Assembly (NCBI RefSeq): GCF_963576615.1
Contig: NC_088708.1
Location: 3,658,001-3,722,000 of the forward strand
Length of the DNA: 64,000 bases
Origin: Watersipora subatra
Taxonomy: Eukaryota > Bryozoa > Gymnolaemata > Cheilostomatida > Watersiporidae
Direction of reading: 5' to 3'
Shown: positions 48,622-62,000 of the stretch, in pieces
Layout of the letters: the number at the start of each line of letters is the position of its first letter
Numbering within the stretch: position 1 is the first letter of the stretch
Translations under genes and position numbers: made by a program
The notes under the pieces: model-generated
Database searches by the model: none
Seen by the model: only the letters and a program-made list of their open reading frames with translations
What the model was told of the DNA's origin: nothing

Positions 48622-49054
48622 TCAGCTACTGCAGATGGTGTAAGATTTTGCGACAGTAGAAGGGGCACAAGGAGCAGCAGCTTGATTGTCATTTGCCATG
48701 ATATTGTCACTGTCAGATGTTGACAGGGTTGGTTGGCAAACTTCGGTTGGTTCTGTTTCAGGCAGAGATGGTTTACTCAGCACTTGGGTGAAGTTACACT
48801 TGAAGTGGCGGTCGCTCTGCTAAATGATGTATGACCAGAATGTTTTATCATGGCTGATCATCTTGGCTGGTTCAGGGATAAACCCTGTGCCATACTTGAG
48901 GCCTTTTTAGGCCTTGCCATGGTTTAACGGGACGAAGCCTTGGCTTACGGTCTACCGGCATAGCACTTTTATTGCAGCTGCTCATTAGTGAGCCGGTACC
49001 ACATGGTTGGCTGTCTAAGGTTTTAGACTTTGTTAAGATGAAAGCAACTTTCAA
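48622..49054 (-). pseudogene. Coding-like remnant of an unrecognised host gene
   Basis: Reading the minus strand, codons from about 48906 give KYGTGFIPEPAKMISHDK, then FWSYII, one TAG, then QSDRHFKCNFTQVLSKP and a Ser/Thr/Pro-rich tail to TGA at 48622-48624. Codon-like composition and the 90-residue length argue against chance. An adjoining frame (49054-48872) has an ATG and a basic stretch KPRLRPVKPW and changes frame near 48905. The TAG sits just before CAG, so a TAG|CAG splice acceptor is an alternative to a stop. I do not know the family. It may be a processed pseudogene or the last exons of a gene on the minus strand. Confidence 0.4.
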
Positions 49055-49059
49055 TTTTT

Positions 49060-50099
49060 AGCCACTACACATTTTTAAGTTTTGTTCATTGTGCCATAAT
49101 CCTTTTTAAACATACTAAAATGATTGGATCGCATAAAAGTTATTGGTGAACTGTTCACCTAAACTGTTGAGGAATTACGATTGATTGCTTAAACAGTTTG
49201 TTTTTAGTCGTAATATGTAAGCATTCTATGTAGATTGGCTGGGCCTATCCATAGAGTAATTTAAAAGCACTATTATCTCTAAAGTAGTTTTATTACATAC
49301 ATAGCTTAGCACTCTAGATCTGTTACTAAGTTTCTTTGTAAATATGATTTGAAAGTTTTCTCTAAATTCAAAAATATTCAATTATATTTCTAATAAATAG
49401 ATGTTAGTCATCGTGTGAAGCAGCGCAGATTGTTTTTCAACTTTGATCATCTTTTAATAAATAATAATGGCAAAGTGGCCAAATACACTCACTGCTCTAG
49501 GGCTGTTGCATCTATACTTGAAGGTAAAATAACTTCAATCGAAGCTCCGGGTGTTATCACATTTTGCTTGGCTTGCTTCTGTCCCTTTCTTAAAGCTCTG
49601 GTGAATTTATTTTGCTTCCCAGCAGCATCTGAAGTGGACAATATTATGAACTAATTGGACTAGTAGTAGATATCAATGTAGTGATCACAGGTCAAACGAA
49701 TGTTTTCAATTGTTGTCTAAAGGATACTGACCCAAAGTATATGTAGTTATTTTGCGTGACCTGCCATGAATTTTTTTTTCGAGCTTTAGGAAGGTTTAAT
49801 GACAGCATTTTAACAACTTACTCCAAAGTTGTTGATTAAAAATGCACAGTAGTGATTTTCTCTTTTTTCAATAAAAGAAAATTGTTTTAGGCTACCTGCA
49901 GCAGCCAAAATAGCGTTATAGAAGATTACCACCTGATTAAAATGAGCTTTTTGACATCTAACGGGTCTAACAGACCAAGTTTTATGTACAAATGGCAATC
50001 ATTGGCGATGTTGGACATAGGGGAAAATGTGATGGGTAAAGGTTACATGTGCACCTCCGTAATTACAGTTGGGAGTTTTACTCATAGACGACTACTGTC
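49060..50099. other. No gene recognised upstream of the anoctamin gene
   Basis: Would contain the anoctamin 5' UTR and promoter. I see no convincing TATA or initiator element. A frame at 49415-49654 has no recognisable domain. Confidence 0.4.
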
Positions 50100-53000
50100 A
50101 TGGAGCGTGATGTTCCTGAAGCAATTTGTGTCATAACATTCCCAGAAAATACGTCTGAAAAGTTGGTGAACTTTGTGCATGAATGCATTCTTTCATGTTC
50201 AGTAGGAGGGTCTGATGGAGAACCAAAAAAGTCAAAAGGTAAGGTTGCTTACAAAAAGTTCAGAAGTCAAATATCTTTTTACGTCAAGAGACTTCATGAA
50301 TAAAGTCAAAATAAAAGAAATTTGCGATCAGATTTGAGTTGGAAAAAGATAAAAAAACATGAACGGAGAATTGAAAAGTCGTGATCATACTGAAGATCTC
50401 TTCATCCGCTCAAAATCAATCTTTTCATCATACAATTACAATGTGCATGTTATCTCTTGTGAGAGAAAATTTATTTGCAAACCAGTGATGCCGCTGTTTT
50501 GTTTGTAAATCAGACAAAGATATTGCTGGTTTGTGGGCAAGTTTTGCGAAAGGTCTTTACCTATTTGTAGTTTCTGGGTAAGAAGAACTTGCTTCGGGTG
50601 TTCTCTGACACTCGAAATGATTGTTAGAAAGCCTTGAAGTAATGCGACAACTTTATAAATATGTTGTGGATTAATAAACAAGATAGTTGAAAACCAATAA
50701 TTACTGTTAAAAATTACAGCTGTTTTTCCATCGTGAAGTCATTTAACTTGCTACTGCTGCCTTCCCTAGTAGCTCGTGATATACACATGAATTTTGTACC
50801 CTTTCAGAGTTGTAGCTTATCTATCTCCTTGACATTTTTTGTTTTTATAAATAACTCAATATTTATTTGTTCCAAAGCTTATTTATACAAAATTGTTCTC
50901 TCTCTCTCCTTTTAGACCAGATGAAATGTTTTTTTGCACTTATGCACTAATACTTCCCATATCTCTGAAGAATTTACAGACTAAGGATTTGTATTTTATA
51001 TTTTAAACACGTATTAGTACAGTAGGTGTTCCTACAACATAATCCATAGAACAGTAAAATACGTGTAAATTGCCTAATCTGTTCCAAGATTTTTTCAAAA
51101 CTCACCCTTTTGGCCATACAAAAAGGAAAAACCTGACTTAACTCTTAATTTGTGGGCTGTGCCGTAACTGCAGTATTATTGGTTTGCATCGACAACTTTT
51201 CTCCTTTTTCTGTTCAATCTTACACGTTTTATAGACCATGATTGCAGTAATTTTTACAATAAGTTGATGGGGAGCTTACATCTTCGACGTTCATTTACAA
51301 CGATTTGCTTATTTTTGCTAAACAGCAGTCTCTTCTGCAAAGTGAAACTAATAACAAACATTTTATACGTCTACAATAAAGCAAAACAACAAAATATTTT
51401 ACTATATAAAGTGGTACTACTTGTTCGTTGTCTATCTGTATCCAAGGGTCAAGGTTAGGATAAAAGAGAACTTTTGACGATACTCCAACTCGTCACATTC
51501 AGACTAACATCTGCACCGATCGATCGCCTTTGTATTTATGAACCATTGCGCAGCAACTATTCTCTGTTTTGTCGACACAGCTGACGATCTATCACGACGA
51601 ATTAGGACGTCACGAAAGTTGTATATACAATAGATATAGCTTTATACGCATGTCATTTTTCTCTCGTAAGTCTGGCGAGTTGAGTAACAGTCAAATCGGA
51701 TTTGAGAACTCGCCCCACTTGACACTACATTATATGGATTTTTTATGCAATAGGAAGCAAAAACTTCACACAAATTCTTTACATTATCTGGAATTTGCAT
51801 TATAAAAGGTATACGTTATAGGAGTGTCAACTGTATATAATCATCCATTGTGGATTATTCTTACATGATATATGTATGTATGCCATTCTATTCTTACATG
51901 ATATATATATGTATGCTGTTTCTATTCTTCCACGATATATGTATGCACTCAGCATGCTCAAGCATCACTTCTCTGTCACAGGGTTTAATGCATATTTGCT
52001 ACTAAGAAAGATGAGGCTATTATGTAATGTTCTCATATCTCCTTATACCAAAAAATTTTCATTGTTTAGATTTTTTATTATGTTATGAAAATAGAAGTTA
52101 TTGGTAACTTCTCAGCTAATGTAAGAAAATTATTTTTCAGTTGAGCCTGGACAAGAAGGCCTGAGGAGTCGTCTAAACGATGGTGTTAGCCGTCAGCATG
52201 ATGAGTTTTGTAATTTGGGTCACTTTCATGGTAGTGGGTTGAGTTGCTCCAAGCACACTTTTTCATCACCTAATAAAAGTGACAACACCTTAAAGGTTTG
52301 TAACCAATGTATATGTTACAGTCAATCTTCATATCCTCAATCAAATATTACACTTCATATGTTGTACTTAGTAAAATAATTATTTTTTTCAAAAATAATA
52401 AATAGTAGCAAATTAAACAATATAAGAATACATATATGTAGTAGTTGAGGCTCTACTTGGCATAAATGACTTGTATTACTTCATATGAATGTTTCAGCAA
52501 TCTGTCAAATGAATGGAGTGATTTTTAGTCATTTTGTAAAATGCCTGGAAGTTTCAGTCATTTTTTAAGAGGACTGAGTGAATCAGGCAATTTGTAAATT
52601 GACTAAACATTTCAGGCATTTCACAAATTGACTGGTTTTACGCATTAACTGTAATACATATACCCTACAATGTTAGATATATTTTATTTAGCTTCTCTTA
52701 TCATTATTAGGGTGTAGGAGGCGCGGGCAGGATTATCAAAGGTAACTTGATTATCTCCAATATATCTCTCAATATAATCTCTTGAATATCAGCAACCTAT
52801 TGACTGAAGTTATGTGCAGTCAACTGCTGAAAGGGGGTCAATGTTCGGATAAATTCCTATTGGATTCTATTTTGCATGTAAACATTTTAGGTTATAAATA
52901 TTAGACTGTTAACAACATAGTGATGTTAACAGATTATTTTACTTGAACATGCCCAATAGGACATCTCATGAACTTAGTAAGTAATCAACAATGTCATAAT

Positions 53001-56000
53001 GCCTTTTTAAATTGTGCACACCTCTGTGAATGCGCAGTACAATACAAGTGGACATTCTGAAAACAGGACAAAACAAAAATTGGATTTTCAAGTTTTTCTA
53101 TGCCTCTCGTGGTTGACATTAGATGTGTCACAAAATTTTTGAAGACTTCTCCACATTGGGCAAAAATGTGTTCTGTCTTGTTCCATAAAGTAATTTCCAA
53201 AAACCATAAGACATTCTTTCTCAGCAGGCATTCACTGGTTTGAACAAAAGCATCTCTGTGACCATCTTTAAATGACCTGATAGGTGTGCCTTCATGTTAC
53301 TTGCTCTGATGAGAGACTGCTCGAGGTTGCTGACTATGTTGACATGAAAAAGAGGTGTTTAGATGGCACCTTACAGGTGTTCAAGAAGAACAATTGTCGC
53401 CTGTTTCAGCATCACGGTAGGTAGCATCATGGTAGCACCATTTCTAGCTGTTAGTTTCCCTCTTGGGCATACATCGGTTCATTTTGGAACATCATCAGTT
53501 TTGTTCAGGTATATACAAGTGATAGTCTCCTACTTTCCCTTTATATCTGATCTACTTACAGATGACTTGAAAAAGTTCTTCACGGTTGCTGAGCGACAGC
53601 GACTAATATATCATGAACTGACATCAATAAAGGTGGAAACAGAGAACTTAACATTGCCTGGCTTGTCTGAGGTCACTCTACAAATTGGCATTTCATTCCG
53701 TCAGTTAAGTCGCTTCTCACCTATATAGGTCTTACATAGCCAGTCTGTTATACACTAAGGGTCTATAGAGACATTCTGGTACTCTATAGGTCTTACATAG
53801 CCAGTCTATTCTACACTAAGGGTCTATAGAGACATTCTGGTACTCTATAGGTCTTACATAGCCAGTCTATTCTACACTAAGGGTCTATAGAGACATTCTG
53901 GTACTCTATAGGTCTTACATAGCCAGTCTATTCTACAGTAAGGATCTATAGAGACATACTGATATTCTATAGGTCTTACATAATCAGTCTATTCTACACT
54001 AAGGGTCTATAGAGACATGCTGATACTCTATAGGTCTTATATAGCCAGTCTATTCTACACTAAGGATCTATAGAGACATGCTGATACTATATAGGTCTTA
54101 CATAGCCAGTCTATTATACACTAAGGGTCTATAGAGACAGGCTGATACTCTATAGGTCTTACATAATCAGTCTATTCTACACTAAGGGTCTATAGAGACA
54201 TTCTGGTACTCTATAGGTCTTACATAGCCAGTCTATTCTACACTAAGGGTCTATAGAGACATTCTGGTACTCTATAGGTCTTACATAGCCAGTCTATTCT
54301 ACAGTAAGGATCTATAGAGACATGCTGATACTCTATAGGTCTTACATAGCCAGTCTATTATACACTAAGGGTCTATACTATAGACCCTTAGTGTGGAATA
54401 GACTCCTAGTAGACTAGGAGAAAAGACCTAAAAGACCAGATCTTATAGTTAGTCACTAATGAGCCATGGTTACTAGTTACTCTTGAGAGTGTTTAATCTA
54501 GGTAATTTTTGTCAGGCTAGTAGCTAATAGTAAATTATAACCACTGCGGGCTTCAACTCAGATTTTTTATCTGATTCTCTTGACAGCTCTGTTTAACTGG
54601 TGACCATTTCTCTGAAGTTTAACACTATACACTGAATTGGTTTTAAACTAAATATAGAGCATTCTGTCATTACTACTGTACTTATAAATAGTGTACTAAC
54701 CTTGTATGTGTATGCTGCTATCTTATACATGGGTCTACAGTCAATATTCTATAAGCTATGTTATGAATTCCGCCTTTGTGTCTCTGTGAATGCTGCAATA
54801 GACATTCTAGTCATAGTTTATCACATTGAGTTCTGTGACCAGATTAGTTTGTATCTTCTCATTTCTCACGTTCATATGTTTAATACTACATAAACTGATA
54901 ACAACTTGTGTGAAGGCTCGTACGTGAGAGCCAGTGTTTGTGATAGCTAAGCATTCATGGTAAATATTGTTCCTTTCTACAGTCAAACAGTGCGAGCATC
55001 TCGGAATAGTCAGTCAAATCTTTCCACTGCATGACAAGAGTTTGACTCGTCTGGAGAGCATTTGGTACAAGTCAGCCTCACTCTTCCGAAGACAGCCTTT
55101 AAGTAGGTACTCATGTGGAGTCTACTCATGTGTGGACCACTAGTGGAGTTCTCTGAGTAGGTACTCGTGTGGAGTCTATTCATGTGTGGACTACTAGTGG
55201 AGTCCATTGAGTAGGTACTCATGTGGAGTCTACTCATGTGTGGACTACTATTGAAGTCCATTGAGTAGGTACTCATGTGGAGTCTACTCATGTGTAGATT
55301 ACTAGTGGAGTCTATTGAGTAGGTACTCTTGTGGAGTCTAGTCATGTGTGGACTACTAGGGGAGTCCTCTGAGTAGGTACTCATGTGGAGTCTACTCATG
55401 TGTGGACTACTAGTGGAGTCCTCTGAGTAGGTACTCATGTAGACCTTCATTTTTGCTTTCCGAACATTTTACTTGTCTCATTTAGTTTTTAATTATGGTA
55501 AAGAAAATTTCAACATTTGATTTATTTACTGAAATCTTACAATACAGACGGTTCCTTACTTGCGAACATGCGAGTTACGAACAACGATACATACGAACGT
55601 ATGTATGTTGTTCGTAACTCGAATAACTTTCGAGTTATTTGTTTGAACTTTACATACGTATTGTAAAGGTGTTTACCGGCTCTTACTTGGCACGATCTCT
55701 ACTAATAAATAAAGAGAAGAGAGTGCGTGTAGTTTCATTCAGCTTTTAATTAGCGAAGGAAATTTCACTAGCCGAGGAGCGTACGCCTATCTGCTCTGCT
55801 CAACTAAATGAGCGCACTCAGTTATATACAATAATATCAACCATTCCGGCTAAGGGCAAACGGTAAGAACACAGGCTAACAAGGTGAATAAATAGGACCG
55901 TTACCGCGTTGGTATGACAACAATATAAGTGACGATAAGTGATAGTGTTATGACGTTATATCAGATATAACAATAGCATAACGAGTGAAACAACGATATA

Positions 56001-59000
56001 ATAAACGTACAACACATACAAAAAATAAGACAACAACGATAAGTGATAGCATAACGATTAAAACAACAATATAATAAAAAGGACAAGACATAATTATAAG
56101 AAATGCAGTGTCATGGCCCGGCGTCCACCAAAGTATTATCTCCATTTTATTAAATATTTTTTTCACTACAAACCAATAAAGGTTACTTATACAAGCCTTA
56201 AACATACTTATATAAACCTTCAATATACTTATATAGGCCTTAAACATAAATTATAATACAAAATATAGCACTGAAGCAACTTACGAACAAATTCATCTTA
56301 CGAACACTCGCTCGGAACGTAACTCGTTCGTAGGTTGGGAACCGTCTGTATCTGTTGAGATATGATAAATAAAACAAGAGCATAAACTGGGAAAAAAAAC
56401 TTGCCACACATCTTAAGAGGACCTGAGTGTGTTCTTTGGAAGTCAATTCACAGACTTCTACATTAGCTTAAAGTGATCAGTGCTATGTAGTTGTTGTGAT
56501 TGAAGAATAATGGTTGAAGTTTAGTGTGAGCCGCAGCATCTAGTTACAGCTGGTTCCCTGCTTGTTGTAAAGGAACTCTTCCAAGTAGTCACCGCTAGCT
56601 CTGATGTTGTCTCTCTAGATGAAATAACCGAGTACTATGGAGAAACTGTGGGCATGTACTTCGCATTCCTCGATTACTATACAAGTTCTCTCAGGATCCC
56701 GGCAGCCGTTGGGTTCATCTTCTACTGGTTTGAGTTCCACAAGACCAGTCTTTATTCTCTCATCATTCTGGCTGCCTTCAATCTCATTTGGTCAACAGCA
56801 TTCCTCGAGAGTTGGAAAAGAAGAGCCAATGGTTTGGCCTATAAATGGGGCACTACTGACATCAACATAATAGGTGCATCTTTACTCTATATTGCCTTTC
56901 TCTATCGCAAGTTGAAATGCTTGCCAGCGTTTATACTAGACCTTACCATGGCTTAGTGTAATGACCTAGCACATTTGAACTAAATTAAAGCTCATTGGGT
57001 AGCTGCCGTGTTAGTTATAATGCAAGCGCATACAACTGAAATGAACTTATATAGAAGTTATTTGTTGATGCTCTAGAGGAAGCGAGACCAGAATACTATG
57101 GCAAGCTGGCAAAGAATCCCATCACTGACAAGGTTGAACCCAGATACCCCAAGTGGAAAACCATAATGAGAATGTCTTTCATTTCTTTGCCGATAGTTCT
57201 GTTCTGTTTGGCTAGTAAGTATACAAGTTCATTTGTGCTTTGACCGCTGTCAACTAGACTGTCTTAAGAGACTCGCTTGTATACACTGAGAGTTCAGTGA
57301 CTCCCCAATGCTATTAGATAACCAACCGCTTTCAGCAGTTTGCATTGTATGACTTAGGCTATAATTTGCACTAATCAATATCTTAGCATTACCACTTCTC
57401 ACCTCATCGATAGTTGTATGGATTCAGGTGAGATCATAGGAAACATGACTGAATTCTGTTCGGCTCATTTCTAACTGTGACAGACAGACCAGGTTGGATA
57501 CTAAGAATATTATTTTTATATCTGCAAATCATGCACAAGTTAAGGGGCTAATATATAGTATGATGGCACCCGGAGGGGGAGGGGTTATTATCCATATCAA
57601 GTATTATATCTAGCCGATTACTTCAATCAATTAGCTACGTTCAAACATTATGCAAGTGTCTTTTGACAATGCTGAAAAACACACCCAATTGAAATAAACT
57701 TCTTTGTTGCTAGAAAATGGTTCATCAAGTTATAATCTGCCATTAACATTTGCAATTACAGTCATAATCAAAACGCAAATCCAACTTTATTACCTGGTAT
57801 CATCAGAAGCTTACAACAATCTCTATTCAAACAAATTGTATTTATAAATACTGTGCACCCACAGAATACGATTTTAATCCATTCTAGGGTGGGCATCGTA
57901 TGGGGAAAACCGTATGGAGGGGTATAGAAATCATAGTAATTATATAGTGCAAACATCCCCTGGTAAAAGTCATCAAAATTTTATACAAGTACTGTACATT
58001 AAAAGCTGGTAACAAAATAGTATGTGAACTTCAGTAACCATAAATACCTACAGTAACTTTAGTTTATTTAGTGTATTTATCGATTATGCATTTACTGATC
58101 TGCATTAAAATGTAACGTTGATTTGAGCTATGCGCAGTATGTACCGTAGAGAGTTCTTACTTTCAAGACAGACGTATGTATAACACAAACTTTGACTTCA
58201 CTTTAAATAAGTTTAGTTTACTTAACACACATTTAAAGCTAAGTTTTTGTAGTACTTTCAACTATTTTACTGAATTTCAAATTTTTGTCACTTACATTTT
58301 ATTACATCAGTTTCCGGCCTCGTTTTCACTATAACTTTCAGCTGATCTGATCAAAACCTTTTCAACCTAATTCGTCAAAAAAGCTTGAGCGATGCTGTTC
58401 TTGCAAATGTTCTGTTTAATACGTAATGAAATGAATTTTTGTTAGCAGATTAAGATAGGTTGTCTGACCACCGACCTTTTGTTTGAAGGGATTGCAACTC
58501 CAACTTTGCTACTGGTTTTAAAGAGAAAATATTGCCTTTTTACACACGAGATATGCTGAACTGAGATAAATTGGTCATCGTGCCTCTTTCAGGCGTTGTA
58601 AAAATGTTTTCGGTAAACAGCATTTCGGAGTCTTTGTTATTTTGATGTACGTAATAAGCACACCGACTGCTAAATTTGAACACGGGTAAAAATTTTGTTG
58701 AATGCGTATGATGAATTAAGATTCATATGGCGAGGTGAAAAAATCATGTTCCACTTCGTAAGGTGAGAAGTAGTGTAGTGTATTCTGAGCTTTTATTCAG
58801 GAATACCTCATATCTCGGGAAAGAATAAAGAGCAAATGAACCAAAAACAAACATGGCTGCAACATATTGATTAATTGTCCATCCATACACAACAGTGAGA
58901 CAACTCCAAACCTTGATATAAAACCTAAAAACTACGCATATCCATGACATCCAACAGCTCTTTCTCTCTACTTGAACTAAAATCAATTAAACTAATTAAC

Positions 59001-62000
59001 TGTAAGTCATTGTTCACTAAACTGTAGTGCTATCTGGTCAATCTCTAATGTATGATATTTTATCCCATTAAAGTTCATCTACATAACTCTTTTTTCATTG
59101 TTGAAAATGGAGACCGGTATAATTTTAAATTAGCGCCGCTGGCGTAATAATCATAGTTAAATACAAGTATCATGTTCACAATGCAAATTTTTTTGCAGCA
59201 CTGATGGTTTAAGACCAACTATAATTGTAAAAAAATTGCTAGCAGTGTTCAATTTCCTAATTTACTAAAAGTTTGTCTGAATGGAGTAGTAGTAATACAT
59301 ACAAATATCTGTTGTTTATTGTGAGTTGGTGGCTTGTTTGCAGACGATCGCACCGGCATTCATTTTGTCTCTCTAATCTAAAATTGTGAAATATCTAAAA
59401 TATATGAAACACAATAAGATTTTCATCAATTTCTGGTCTTCGACTTTTCTCTTATTAGCAGCCTTCCTTCCGTCTCATAAATAGATCTAAATAGAGTACT
59501 GACGATCAATCAGAAGCTCCACTTCGACCTGTAAGCTAATCATCGCATAAACAATTAAATATAGTCTGCTAATGGATTGCTGACAAGCGTGCAGTGACGG
59601 TGATGTAAAAACGTGTAACCAGCAAGTGGTTAAAAACAAAACATTTTCAGCTGTTTCAGTCTCCCTATAATTAGTCTTATTTTAAATTACACCTCTGAGG
59701 AGCATGATAAGTTATTATTGGGTTGTTCTTGCAGTTGGCTTTGCTGCTATGCTGGCATACTTTGAGGGTGAGAACGCTACTATAGCCTGGTATGCGAGCA
59801 TTGAAGAGCCTGGTTACTATCATGATGCAGTCAGTTTTGTGCCAACAATTGTCTACAGTCTTGCCATCATCATTATGAACCAGATCTTCAGGCCATTGGC
59901 TGTGAGGCTCAATGAATGGGGTAAGCCATGGCTTGTCTGCGTGTAGAAGGAAATAAAGATTTTAATCAGAACTCCTTTCTGATATACTAACCTGTTAGTT
60001 TATGGAGAACAGAAGTTGATGGTTTTTTATAAGCTTCTATAAATGTCACATGTAGCACAAGTCTGGCGATGTCTATTCTTCAGCGATTGGATTTTGTTTC
60101 ACTCTTGTTGCAGAGAATCACCGGCTGCAGTCATCCTTTGACTACCACCTAGTTATAAAGTTAGTTTTGGTAAGATTCCTTCCTCCTCATTTTCCTCCGA
60201 TGTAAAAATATTCATGAGGCTCACTTGACACTCAGCACAGTTTGAGGCTTCTGGGAAGCTAGTTTTTAGAGTTGACATAAAGCAGAGCTTTTAAACATCT
60301 ATATATATATGAGGAGTTCATTTCCTAAACCAGTTATTTCCATTTTTTTCACTTTTTGACTTTTTAATCTTAAATTATACTCTAATAATATGAGTACATT
60401 GTTCAATGGATTTTTTGTTCCTAAACCAGTTATTTCTCATACATTGCATCCACTAAAATCTTTGTTTTGTTCCAAAACCAGTTATTTCCTATTGGGTTTC
60501 ATTCCAAAAGCAGTTATTTTTGTGCTTGCTTTTAAATTGGTTGTTGTAAAACTAGGTCAGCTTTTTGATTCGTTGACTTAGTTTTGTAAGCTACCTCTCC
60601 ACTTCCTGTGCTTTCATGATGGATGCGTCTTCAATAAGTAATTCTACTGTAGCAACATTAAATGACTTTTTGAAAGAACCTGTGCAAATAACGCGACCTG
60701 GTAAAAGTAAAAAGAACAAAAAGAATGTAGAAGGTAATTAATTTAAACCTTTTACTGTTAAATTGGCTTGAAATCAAAATTTAACTAAATTGCAGAAGGC
60801 AAAGAAAAATGAAACAATCACATCAAACACAATGCATGTTTGTTTGTGTTTAGTAAAAAAGTTTAGTACAAAACTAGTGGTAGTAGTAGTAATCTACTAC
60901 TATTTTTGCTATTAACTTTTTCGCAAGGCAATGTATCGGCTTGCACAGTAATATAAGTACAGACCATAAGTCGATGGATCGCCTTATCAATAGGGCGTCA
61001 CTTTTATTTTCATTACAAGACCCAAACATTAGCTAGACTAATCAAATGATGTCTTAAACAACCTTTCTGCCAATCACGTGCAACCAATAAAAAAATTTTG
61101 GCTTAACAATTTCATTTTTAATTATTTTTCAAAACGGCCAAACCAGATCGTTATTTTCATAGATATAAGAAACACACCCCGTTTGTTCAACGCAAAAGAA
61201 AGTTGCGAGTGTGAGATTTACTAAACAATTTTATACATATCTTGTAGAGAATTTCTTTTTAAATAAGATGCATTTTACAGTAAAACGATATACAGTATGT
61301 TTTTATTTTCGAGATATTATTGTATATAACATGTTGGTTCACCGCTTGTAACTAGTCCGCATTAATTATTAGTTCACCTAAAGCTGTGGTTAAAGTCAGA
61401 CTATTATCTAAGACTTATTGTTTAAATCACTGGTTGCTGATTCTTTCATGTCAAAAGCAGTTATTTCTGGAAATAACTGCTTTAAAAAAAATGCAGAAAT
61501 CTGTTGGCTGTTTACCATGCTTCTTGACAAAATTGTTGAACAAAAAGAAAGTATAAGCTTGCTTTGTTTTGAGAATTAATTAAAAACTATACCAATTATA
61601 TCGAACAATATTGAGTATACAAAATTTTCTTGTTTGTGAAAAATGCTAAAATCGGAAATAACTGGTTTTGGAAATGAACTCCTCATATATTATATATATA
61701 TTTCTCAAAGTATGTGTGTATGTGTGTTCCTCCAGCTATAGCTATTACCTCATTAGAATAGCTTAGCTGGACAATGCTTACGCAACGTCATGGCTGTCCG
61801 TCATTATAAGCTTAGCGCTTACTGGAATTGTCCATTGGCAATGTGCCAGGCTGATAGCGGTAGGTGAGTGAGTGGTAGGCAACTCTCATCACTGCTTATT
61901 GTTTATAAGCTGATTTTTAATACCATTTTCCATTGGCAGTGTGCCAGACTAATAGCAAGTGGTAGGCAACTCATCATTTCTCATTGTTTATAAGCTGATC

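Noticed and set aside
53363-53561. Upstream part of a 121-residue plus frame as anoctamin coding
   Set aside because: A good acceptor at 53560-53561 and the phase of exon 52711-52741 place the exon start at 53562.
55010-55450. A 146-residue repetitive minus-strand frame
   Set aside because: It is the 60-bp minisatellite read in one frame and overlaps the anoctamin exon on the other strand.
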